Shown piece by piece: positions 1 through 6,927 of a stretch of DNA of 32,863 nucleotides. The translations under genes were made by a program, and so were the position numbers. The DNA comes from Pseudomonadota bacterium. Its GTDB lineage: Bacteria > Pseudomonadota > Alphaproteobacteria > Sphingomonadales > Sphingomonadaceae. Where the stretch lies: contig JAEWZX010000043.1 of NCBI GenBank assembly GCA_023394965.1, positions 1-32,863 of the forward strand. Reading direction: 5' to 3'. Under the pieces are notes generated by a model, which made no database searches, was not told the DNA's origin, and saw only the letters and a program-made list of their open reading frames with translations. Every line of letters starts with the position of its first letter. Position 1 is the first letter of the stretch.

Positions 1-15
1 CAGGATCAAGCGGCG

Positions 16-47
16 AACCGTATTGGGGGCATGCCCCCAATACGGTT
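16..47. repeat. Perfect 32-bp palindrome
   Basis: The arm AACCGTATTGGGGGCA is followed directly by its exact reverse complement, with the centre between bases 31 and 32 and no spacer. It lies 8 bp beyond the stop codon of the minus-strand lipoprotein gene, so it could end that transcript or one arriving from the left. There is no clear T-run on either side, so a classical intrinsic terminator is not proven. A protein-binding site or a recombination site is also possible. Confidence 0.6.
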
Positions 48-54
48 GTTGCCA

Positions 55-891
55 TTACGCCCAGTGATGGGCATCAAAACGGCCCAAGGCTCTACTCATA
101 GCTGGTAGAAACTTCGGGCTCAGACCAGCGCGACCCACTGCTTTTGGCGGATAGGATCGGCGCTCTATGCTGCGCCGAGTGCTGCTTACGCCATCTACAT
201 TTTTACAAACCCGATCAGCCTCATTCGCATCGTGCGCGCAGTAAAGTATATTGTCTGCACGAAAACCAGTTGTCGCGAGAGCATCGCAGCGGGGCAACTC
301 AGGAAATTCATTGCCCTCGGCACAAACTGGTTTCGAAGTGTGCTCTTCTGCCCAAACGGCGCAGTAGGGGTGACGGCGACCGCTAAGGCTTTTACCATCA
401 AATGGACGTTTCATAAGCGTTCGATCAGAGCATTGAGGCAACTCTCCATCTCCAAGCTCGTCAGCACAAAAACGTTTGGCGGATGCCCGAGCTGATGGCT
501 CTTTGGGAGGGAACGAGAGTTGGGGATCTTCCGAAGACAAACAGAACGGCTCAGATGGTGCCACCGTTCGCGTGGTGTCGGACGCACAGTATATTTCATC
601 TTTTCGCCCCACGCGCGAACACAACTTATTCCAGTCGGTCCAGGCCTCACATCCGGGATTTGCCGTCCCAAAATCATGGATCGATGTGAGAGCGTTCGAT
701 TGGTGAACGTCCTTAGAGCTAACAAAGTCTTGTGGTGAGCAAGAAAGCACGAGCGGAACGAGCATTAGTGCGAGATTTTTTGCTCTAGGGTTTTGGCAGC
801 GCAGTCGCGGATCGGTGCCATCTGATGAGGCAGCTTCTTCCGGTGAAAATGACCGGTCTAATTGCTCGTTTTGCTTTTTCATGAGCCCCAC
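55..891 (-). CDS. Putative cysteine-rich repeat lipoprotein
   Basis: No family recognised. The 278-residue frame has a hydrophobic stretch at about residues 39-50 ending in LVLSC, a credible lipobox with Cys51, so the mature protein would be lipid-anchored outside the cytoplasm. After it, a motif of Tyr/Phe-Cys-Ala recurs at residues 101, 141, 176 and 217, each followed by another Cys 11-15 residues later, giving 11 Cys from residue 81 to 229 or earlier. This pattern suggests four disulfide-bonded repeats. The stretch before the signal is unusually long (about 38 residues) and has no convincing inner start, so the start codon is uncertain; Met4 (MKKQNEQ) is an alternative. The gene lies in the AT-rich island block beside the integrase. 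Overlapping open frames exist on the other strand, but only this frame shows a secretion signal and periodic cysteines. Confidence 0.5.
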   Translation of the reverse strand: MGLMKKQNEQLDRSFSPEEAASSDGTDPRLRCQNPRAKNLALMLVPLVLSCSPQDFVSSKDVHQSNALTSIHDFGTANPGCEAWTDWNKLCSRVGRKDEIYCASDTTRTVAPSEPFCLSSEDPQLSFPPKEPSARASAKRFCADELGDGELPQCSDRTLMKRPFDGKSLSGRRHPYCAVWAEEHTSKPVCAEGNEFPELPRCDALATTGFRADNILYCAHDANEADRVCKNVDGVSSTRRSIERRSYPPKAVGRAGLSPKFLPAMSRALGRFDAHHWA

Positions 892-936
892 GATTGTAAA
901 GAAACTAAAACTAGCGAGTTTCCTGCGGGAGAGAAG

Positions 937-1104
937 TCAACGTTCGCCTAACGTCCGCACTGGGGTCATTAACCGAACGGCAGCTTTCAGCACTCGGCCA
1001 GCTAAAAGCGGACCGTCTTCAACCGACCCAAATTTTGCCGTCAGATAGTAGGCTCCCAGCCGCGCCTGGTGAGGGTTGGCTTCCTTTGCGACGCAATACT
1101 CCAT
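937..1104 (-). CDS. Possible small protein, 55 residues
   Basis: A short open frame starts at ATG 1104 (MEYCVAKEANPHQARLGAYY...) and ends with TGA at 937-939. An AAGGA Shine-Dalgarno-like sequence lies about 7 nt before the ATG. The composition looks protein-like (Ala, Leu, Arg, Gly, few rare residues). No family is recognised and the frame is short, so it may be a chance ORF or the remnant of a longer island gene. It sits between the integrase and the cysteine-rich lipoprotein, all on the same strand. This is the only coding signal I see in the 330-bp gap from 892 to 1221. Confidence 0.3.
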   Translation of the reverse strand: MEYCVAKEANPHQARLGAYYLTAKFGSVEDGPLLAGRVLKAAVRLMTPVRTLGER

Positions 1105-1221
1105 TCTCGCATCCTTCGGTCAATGAAAGTGTGTGCCGAGAACGAGTGAACCCCACTGCATAATCACTTCGCCACGCTCTTATATGGTATAATCATTCCA
1201 AAGCTGCTCATAGCGACAAGC

Positions 1222-3204
1222 TTAGCTCGCCTTCTCCTGTTTTCGGCTGGGCCTGGGGGCCCTCAACCGGTCGGGCAACAGGTTGATGACATCTTGATTG
1301 GGCAAATGGCTCGTGACGACGGGTATCTTTTCAACGATCGCCTTCAATTTTCCCAGCGAAGTCCGGGACGGATACCGGGTTTCTCCTTCACCGCCCTTGC
1401 CTTTATGGCCAAGATGATCGTTTCGGTATTCGATGAATACTTCTTGATCTTTCAGCTCATCGCTAACCATATGCCTGGCTGAGTGCATCGCTTGGCCTCG
1501 CTTGAGATCCGGAACATGGAGAGCGATGTGGACCCACCATATTTTGTAAAATACATCACCGAGCTTCCGTTTGGTGCCCGCTGAAGGCATTAATTCTGGA
1601 AATAGAAGTGTTTCTCCTGCGTCTCGCATGGCTTCCACATAGCGCATGAAGCCCAATCTAATAAGTTCGTCGCAGATAACGACAATCCGCCGCGCTGAAC
1701 TGTTTTTTACTCCTCCAGTGATTGTGGGTCGTATAAGTAAATAATGAATGCCAGCGTCACTCTTGACGTCATCGAGCATAAGCTTGCAAAGCTCTTCTCT
1801 TCGGGCCCCAGTATACCAAACGAGTAAAAGAACATAAAACAGCCCATCATGAATTATATTCGATCCCGGGCGAAGTCGATTTTTCTTATCCGCTGAGAGG
1901 CAACCGGTCCAGGGTGACAGTTGAAATATTGCTTCCCCTTGTTCGCGAGAGAGACGATCGCGAGCTTCGAACTCGTCTTCCTCCACTGTGACAATAAAGC
2001 CGTTGAAGTCTAAAGAGCCGCTCGGTCTCGAATTTGACGGAATGTGCTCATAAATTTGCTTGAGCCTTTCAAAGTGCCTGTTCGACGTTCGAAGAGAGAG
2101 CCCTATGAATTCCGGTGCCAGAGTGCCATTTGCCACCTTGTCGGCCGCCCGAGCAATCGCATGTTCCAACGTATCGCTAATTTCGCGATCTATTGGAGAC
2201 TTGCCGTAATGGACTGAAATCTTCTCAAAGCAGCGATCGAGATTTTCTAGATCAGCCTGAGTGATGCGACTTAGCGGGGTTCCTTCCGGCAAAGATTTTT
2301 CGAGCAGCTTTGCCGCCCACCGAATTTGCCGCAAAGTGTGTTCGTCGGTTTGTTGCCGAGCGCGCTTCCCACCGACACGATGTTCAAGAGGAAGAGAATT
2401 ACTAGCAATCATCTTTTCAGCCACTTCCAGCGGCGTCAGCATGGACCATAGGTCTACTGGGATATCTTCGGATCGGTTCACCTCAACCGAGGTGGGGTCG
2501 GACGATTTGCCGCCCGTTTCAATCGGCGGGCCATCATGGACACCCGTTATGAAATGGTCGCATTCTCCGAGCGGATCAACCAAGTGCTGCAGGGCTACTT
2601 GGGCATCTACGAAGACGTCACGGTAAAAAGGATAAAGCACAACCTCGAGGCGCCACTGATTTTCCTCGTTAGCTTCATACCCGTTCGCTTTTAAATAACG
2701 GATGATGTCCTTTTTGCAGAGAGGGCTAACCCCTTCATATTCATACTTGGCGATTACCGCTTTCAGGTCCGCAATGCGCTGGGCATTCCAACCTGCAGCC
2801 TCCTTCTTCTTCTGTTCATTTGGGAGGAAGGACATCTGCCCGCCAAAATTGGTCAGTCGCTGGAAATAATCGATGTAGGCAAGATTTGCGATCGAATGGT
2901 ATTCACCTTCCAGCGGTGTAACGCGCTGAGAGTCACAGACTTCTTGCAGCTTCGCTTCATACATCGCCGCGGCAATGCTCCGAAGTTCACTTTCGCTTAC
3001 GTCTGGATTTGTTTTTACCTCTTCCTTCAACACATTCGTCACCTTCGTCATTTCGGCCGTAAGAGCCGCGCCTCGATTGCGAGCCTCGAAACGGCTTGTG
3101 GTGCCGAGCGAGAGTCGCACATCAATGCGCTTGTGGAACAATAAGTGAACGCGCCGCCACCAGAAAAGGTGCCCGCGGCGAAAAATATGTTGGAGAGAAG
3201 CCAC
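1222..3204 (-). CDS. Tyrosine recombinase/integrase with DUF6538-like N-terminus
   Basis: Site-specific recombinase of the phage integrase type, about 660 residues, longer than usual integrases (350-450). The N-terminus (FRRGHLFWWRR ... VRLSLGTTSRFEARNRG) resembles the DUF6538 region that precedes SAM-like and catalytic domains in island integrases. In the C-terminal third the catalytic set is visible: Arg in YTGARREEL (about residue 468), His and Arg in HSARH (574 and 577), His in HLGH (600) and the nucleophile Tyr in GETRYPS (611). I chose GTG 3204 because AAAGG lies 10 nt upstream and the DUF6538-like start follows at once; a TTG at 3228 would add eight residues but has no ribosome site. 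The gene starts about 105 bp from the 3' end of tRNA-Gln and points away from it, the usual position of an island integrase. An excisionase is not seen. Confidence 0.88.
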   Translation of the reverse strand: MASLQHIFRRGHLFWWRRVHLLFHKRIDVRLSLGTTSRFEARNRGAALTAEMTKVTNVLKEEVKTNPDVSESELRSIAAAMYEAKLQEVCDSQRVTPLEGEYHSIANLAYIDYFQRLTNFGGQMSFLPNEQKKKEAAGWNAQRIADLKAVIAKYEYEGVSPLCKKDIIRYLKANGYEANEENQWRLEVVLYPFYRDVFVDAQVALQHLVDPLGECDHFITGVHDGPPIETGGKSSDPTSVEVNRSEDIPVDLWSMLTPLEVAEKMIASNSLPLEHRVGGKRARQQTDEHTLRQIRWAAKLLEKSLPEGTPLSRITQADLENLDRCFEKISVHYGKSPIDREISDTLEHAIARAADKVANGTLAPEFIGLSLRTSNRHFERLKQIYEHIPSNSRPSGSLDFNGFIVTVEEDEFEARDRLSREQGEAIFQLSPWTGCLSADKKNRLRPGSNIIHDGLFYVLLLVWYTGARREELCKLMLDDVKSDAGIHYLLIRPTITGGVKNSSARRIVVICDELIRLGFMRYVEAMRDAGETLLFPELMPSAGTKRKLGDVFYKIWWVHIALHVPDLKRGQAMHSARHMVSDELKDQEVFIEYRNDHLGHKGKGGEGETRYPSRTSLGKLKAIVEKIPVVTSHLPNQDVINLLPDRLRAPRPSRKQEKAS

Positions 3205-3308
3205 TGTGTTTTGACCTTTGTCGGCCAAACAGTTGGCACAGCGAAGTGCACAGCTGAGATAGCCGAATGGATGGTTATCCAGTTAGGTCAATAACTTAAA
3301 TGGAAAAC

Positions 3309-3383
3309 TGGCTGGGGTGGCAGGGATCGAACCTGCGAATGTCGGTACCAAAAACCGATGCCTTACCACTTGGCTACACCCCA
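3309..3383 (-). tRNA. tRNA-Gln (UUG)
   Basis: On the minus strand the sequence folds as a standard cloverleaf. The acceptor stem is TGGGGTG paired with CACCCCA, the anticodon stem is TCGGT/ACCGA with loop TTTTGGT (anticodon TTG), and the T-arm is GCAGG-TTCGATC-CCTGC. The discriminator is G and CCA is encoded (3309-3311). The U1-A72 pair and UUG anticodon identify glutamine. A possible -10 (TATAGG on the minus strand, 3397-3402) is followed by a GC-rich discriminator, as is common for stable RNA promoters; the -35 is unclear. The 3' end faces the integrase gene, so it is the likely attachment site of the island. Confidence 0.95.
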
Positions 3384-3481
3384 GCAGGTGCGCGCCCCTA
3401 TAGCGTGTCGCGCGCGGAAGGGAAGGGGGCGATGACAAAAGAAGATAGTGCCCCTGTTGTGGGTACGCCGCGCTTCCGTGC

Positions 3482-3521
3482 CTGAAGGCCTCTTCCAAAT
3501 GACTTAGGAGAGGGCCTTCAG
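3482..3521. terminator. Hairpin downstream of the yghU-like gene
   Basis: CTGAAGGCC at 3482-3490 pairs with GGCCTTCAG at 3513-3521 across a 22-nt loop. It lies about 30 bp after the stop of the minus-strand GST gene and before the tRNA promoter region. No T-run follows in the minus direction, so terminator function is only suggested by position. Confidence 0.3.
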
Positions 3522-3551
3522 AGCCTAGATATGTACTCGCGGCGGAAAACT

Positions 3552-4403
3552 TTAGAACTTCTTGCCATCAAAATCGTTCGGCGAATGGCGTTCAAGCAGC
3601 TTCTCGTCGTGCTCGCCGGAAGCTTTATTGACGATCCGCCCGCGGCGGACACCAGGTCGGTCAGCAATATTTTTCACCCATCGTTCGACGTTGGTGTATT
3701 CGTGAATCGACAGAAACTTACGAGCTTCGCCATATATGTCACCCGTTACGAACGGTGATAACCACGGCCAAGCTGCCATATCGGCGATCGTGTAATCTTT
3801 GCCACCGAGAAACTCGCTTTGCGCCAAACGCTTGTCCGCAACGTCAAACAGGCGTTTGGTCTCCATTGCATAACGATTGATGGGGTATTCGTACTTCTCG
3901 GGAGCGTAAGCGTAGAAGTGGCCGAAGCCACCACCGATGAAAGGTGCGCTGCCGACCTGCCAGAACAACCAGCTTAGCACTTCTGCCCTTGTGCTGTCGG
4001 TCGGTAGAAAGGCACCGAATTTTTCGGCCAGATGCAAAAGGATCGCGCCGCTTTCGAACACACGGACCGGTTCCGCCTCGCTGCGATCGAACAGGGCGGG
4101 GATCTTCGAGTTTGGATTAAGATCGACAAAGCCTGATCCAAACTGATCACCTGCTGAAATGTCGATTGTCCAAGCATCGTATTCAGCTTCGGAATGCCCT
4201 GCCTCCAGCAATTCTTCGAACATGATCCCGACCTTGACCCCGTTGGGTGTCGCCAGCGAATAAAGCTGGAAATCATGTTCGCCGATTGGGAGCACTTTGT
4301 CTTCGCGTGCGCCGGCCGTCGGGCGGTTGATGTTGGCAAAGCGCCCGCCGTTCTGCGTATCGACTGACCAGACCTGAGGAGGGGTGTAGGTTGTATCGGA
4401 CAA
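3552..4403 (-). CDS. yghU: Glutathione-dependent disulfide-bond oxidoreductase (YghU-type GST)
   Basis: Member of the glutathione transferase superfamily, Nu class, like E. coli YghU, which reduces small disulfides using two glutathione molecules. The 283-residue length is close to that of YghU. The sequence begins with the family's N-terminal extension (YTPPQVWSVDTQNGGRFANINRPTAG), then the thioredoxin-like half with LATPNGVKVGIMFEELLE, and the glutathione contacts NPNSKIPAL and FESGAILLHLAEK. The helical half carries FIGGGFGHFYAYAPEKYEYPINRYAMETKRL and the DYTIADMAAWPW motif. It is probably cytoplasmic. It is divergent from the topoisomerase gene, with 93 bp between starts that must hold both promoters. 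Confidence 0.92.
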   Translation of the reverse strand: MSDTTYTPPQVWSVDTQNGGRFANINRPTAGAREDKVLPIGEHDFQLYSLATPNGVKVGIMFEELLEAGHSEAEYDAWTIDISAGDQFGSGFVDLNPNSKIPALFDRSEAEPVRVFESGAILLHLAEKFGAFLPTDSTRAEVLSWLFWQVGSAPFIGGGFGHFYAYAPEKYEYPINRYAMETKRLFDVADKRLAQSEFLGGKDYTIADMAAWPWLSPFVTGDIYGEARKFLSIHEYTNVERWVKNIADRPGVRRGRIVNKASGEHDEKLLERHSPNDFDGKKF

Positions 4404-4496
4404 GTTTAGACTCCTGTGACTCGACGACTATGCGAGCCTTCCGTTCACCGCAAGGTGGGGAACCGGATTGGCAGTCCCACTGTTCTTCCCTTCGCT

Positions 4497-5498
4497 ATGA
4501 CGAAGCTCATCTATGTCGACGATGACCTGCCGGGTATCACGCGCAAGGGCGCGGGACGGGGATGGGCTTATTATGACCCCGAAGGTAAATTGATTGGCGA
4601 TGCGGAAGAAAAGCAGAGGCTTAATGCCATCGCGCTTCCGCCCGCATATACAGACGCTTGGTTTTGCCCTGCTTCCAACGGGCACATACTGGCGACCGGC
4701 ATAGATGCCAAAGGGCGCAAGCAATATCGCTATCACCCAGATTTCCGCGCGGCTCGCGAGGGGGAGAAGTTCGACGGTTGCATCACCTTTGGAAGCCTAC
4801 TCCCACTTGTTCGTAAACGTGTAGAAAGCGATTTGCGCGGGCACAAGCTCACCAAGGAACGCGCTGTTGCAAGCGTGGTGCGACTGCTTGACCTCGGCGC
4901 AGTGCGAGTAGGTAATGAAGGATATGCGAAGACGAACAAGAGCTTCGGTGCCACCACCCTTCGCCAGCGCCATGCTAAACTCACCGGTAAGACCTTGAAG
5001 TTGAGATACAAGGGCAAGGGTGGCAAACTTCGTGAGGTAACGCTGTCTGATGGCAGCTTGGCGCGCATGGTGCGCAAGATGCAGGATCTGCCTGGGCAGC
5101 ACCTGTTCCAATATATCGCTGGCGACGGCGAGCAGCATGCTGTGGGTTCCGGCGACGTCAACGACTATCTGCGCGAGACGATGGGGCAGGATTTTACCGC
5201 CAAGAATTTTCGTACCTGGCATGCAAGCGTAAAGGCCTTGGGGTGCCTGAAAGAAGGTGAGGGCGAGTTGCCGATGAAGGCGTTGCTCGAATGCGTGGCC
5301 GATCATTTGGGTAACACCCCGGCAGTGACACGCAAGAGCTATATTCACCCGGCGGTATTCGAATTGCTTGAGGGTCAAGTTGCTTGGCGCGATGAACTCC
5401 GCCTGCCACGCGCGACACGCTGGTTAACGCGTGAAGAACGTGGGTTGATCGAGCTTCTGCAAGAGAGTCCGAGCGCAAGTACCCTCTTGGCTGCTTAG
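4497..5498 (+). CDS. DNA topoisomerase IB (poxvirus/bacterial type)
   Basis: Relaxes supercoils by nicking one strand through a 3'-phosphotyrosyl intermediate; needs no ATP. The 333-residue protein has the small N-terminal domain (residues 1-85, with the signature KQYRYHPDFRAARE) and the catalytic domain. Visible active-site candidates are Arg137 (AVRVGNEGY), a Lys of RYKGKGGK (about 174), Arg239 (FRTWHAS) and Tyr282 (TRKSYIHP). I start at ATG 4497 because homologues begin near LIYVDDDLPGITRK; 27 further codons upstream (from 4416) look like non-coding sequence. No strong ribosome site is seen. Bacterial homologues are accessory to topoisomerase IA and gyrase. Confidence 0.93.
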   Translation: MTKLIYVDDDLPGITRKGAGRGWAYYDPEGKLIGDAEEKQRLNAIALPPAYTDAWFCPASNGHILATGIDAKGRKQYRYHPDFRAAREGEKFDGCITFGSLLPLVRKRVESDLRGHKLTKERAVASVVRLLDLGAVRVGNEGYAKTNKSFGATTLRQRHAKLTGKTLKLRYKGKGGKLREVTLSDGSLARMVRKMQDLPGQHLFQYIAGDGEQHAVGSGDVNDYLRETMGQDFTAKNFRTWHASVKALGCLKEGEGELPMKALLECVADHLGNTPAVTRKSYIHPAVFELLEGQVAWRDELRLPRATRWLTREERGLIELLQESPSASTLLAA

Positions 5499-5634
5499 GT
5501 CCGGAAACCCAAAATCATTTCGTAATTTCGGTGGGTTGCGTTAGTGATGAGACGGCGATGGCGCGGAGCCATCGACGGTTCGCACGTGCATCAAGGTGCA
5601 TTGCGGATGTTTCTACTCCGTGTGAGAGTTTGCC

Positions 5635-6651
5635 ATGCATCGCCTCGCAAATTTCGATGTTAGTCGGCAGTTCCTGACCCGCAAAGGGAAAGTGTCTGCC
5701 CAGATCATCTTTGGCGTATTGTGCGCTGCTGCGATGATTGGATTGCGCACGCTGTTCGATATTTGGGCCCCGCATTCTGGCCCGTTTGCGTTGATATATC
5801 CTACTGTCTTACTTTCCACACTTTACGGCCACTGGCGCGCGGGTGTGGCCGCTTTTCTCGTGACCTTTCTATGGGCGTGGTTCTTCATTTTGCCTGTGCC
5901 ATCGTCCTTCTTCTTTGCGGATCAGACAGACCCGCCGCGTGTGCTGCTCAATGCGATTTGCGCGCTGATCGTTCTGATCTTTGCCGAAGCTTTCCGCCGC
6001 GCCGCGCATGCAACCCTGACAGAGATTCGCGAGCGTGCGGATCGCCGCCTGACTCTTCTCGCAGATCTTGAACATCGCACGAAGAACAACTTCGCTCTCG
6101 TTGCCAGCATGCTGGAGCTACAAAAGCGGCGCATCCCGCAGCAGGAACTGCATGCCCCACTCGAGGATGCGGTTGGTCGTGTCAGAACCTTTGCCGATGC
6201 CTATACAGCCTTAGCGCTTGAGCAGTCCGAAGAACCGAGCGTCGAAATGAAGCCATATCTGGATTATCTGCTTAATCGAGTAGAGGCATCAAGCCTGCCC
6301 CCATCCGTAAAACTGTTTCGCGAAATTGACATGACTACCTTGTCTCGCGAGGAAGCGGTAGCAATCGGTCTCTATCTGAACGAGGCGATCTCAAACGCAT
6401 GTAAATATGCATTTCCGGATGATCGCAGAGGCACGATCGCTGTGTTTTTCCATATTCGCGATGGAGCATGGCGCTTTACGATAGAGGACGACGGTATTGG
6501 AGATGCTGCTATTTCCAGTCCCGGTGGTGGGTTGGGTAGTCAGCTTTTGACCGCATTTGCTGCTCAGGCCGACGCAACCCATCACGCCGGACCGGTTCTG
6601 AACGGCTATCGCACGGAAATGCGTAAAGTTCGTCAAACTGACGTTGCTTGA
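5635..6651 (+). CDS. Membrane sensor histidine kinase, HisKA_2 type
   Basis: Two-component sensor of 338 residues. The first about 120 residues are membrane segments resembling the KdpD-like DUF4118 module (about 22-42, 50-64, 68-90, 103-120) with little periplasmic sequence. A HisKA_2 dimerisation region follows, with the phospho-acceptor His148 in LEHRTKNNFALVASML. The ATPase has an N-box with Asn254 (NEAISNACKYAF), a G1 box EDDGIGD (284-290) and a G2-like GGGLGSQLL. This kinase class in alphaproteobacteria often feeds the PhyR/NepR/EcfG general stress response. No response regulator lies beside it, so its partner is unknown. The 136-bp gap before it (5499-5634) shows only small hairpins such as GATGG/CCATC and no promoter I can assign. 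Confidence 0.88.
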   Translation: MHRLANFDVSRQFLTRKGKVSAQIIFGVLCAAAMIGLRTLFDIWAPHSGPFALIYPTVLLSTLYGHWRAGVAAFLVTFLWAWFFILPVPSSFFFADQTDPPRVLLNAICALIVLIFAEAFRRAAHATLTEIRERADRRLTLLADLEHRTKNNFALVASMLELQKRRIPQQELHAPLEDAVGRVRTFADAYTALALEQSEEPSVEMKPYLDYLLNRVEASSLPPSVKLFREIDMTTLSREEAVAIGLYLNEAISNACKYAFPDDRRGTIAVFFHIRDGAWRFTIEDDGIGDAAISSPGGGLGSQLLTAFAAQADATHHAGPVLNGYRTEMRKVRQTDVA

Positions 6652-6678
6652 AGTAGCCTAAAAGGATACCGCCCGGTC

Positions 6679-6927
6679 ATGCATCGGGCCGGTACTAAAA
6701 TCCGCCATTGGCGCGAATCGCACAGTCCGCCACTAAGCGCGGAGGAATTTGGTGTGCGGTATGGTCAGCCCGCCGCATGGCCTAGCAGGACGGTGTATGG
6801 ATGGGAGGCTAAAGGGAAAATCGCCCGCGCTTCAGTTCAGAAGCGACTTGCCGAACTCGGCGTTTGCGATCCGGGGGATTGGCTTGAGCCGACACCCGAT
6901 GGAATCCAAAAGAAAGGCATCGCATCC
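6679..6927 (+). other. XRE/Cro-like HTH segment in frame with NadE
   Basis: These 83 codons read IRHWRESHSPPLSAEEFG ... RTVYGWEAKGKIARASVQKRLAELG..DPGDWLEP, a pattern of compact Cro/C1-type DNA-binding domains (helix, LSAEEFG turn, then a recognition helix with TVYGWE). No stop codon separates it from the NAD synthetase. AAAGGA lies about 12 nt before its ATG, so it probably is translated. It could be a fused regulatory domain, or a once separate small regulator that has lost its stop. Confidence 0.6.

Noticed and set aside
144..738. Several plus-strand frames opposite the cysteine-rich lipoprotein
   Set aside because: They are short, mutually overlapping and lack ribosome sites or domains.
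3300..3485. Plus-strand open frame across the tRNA gene
   Set aside because: It covers the antisense of tRNA-Gln and has no coding character.
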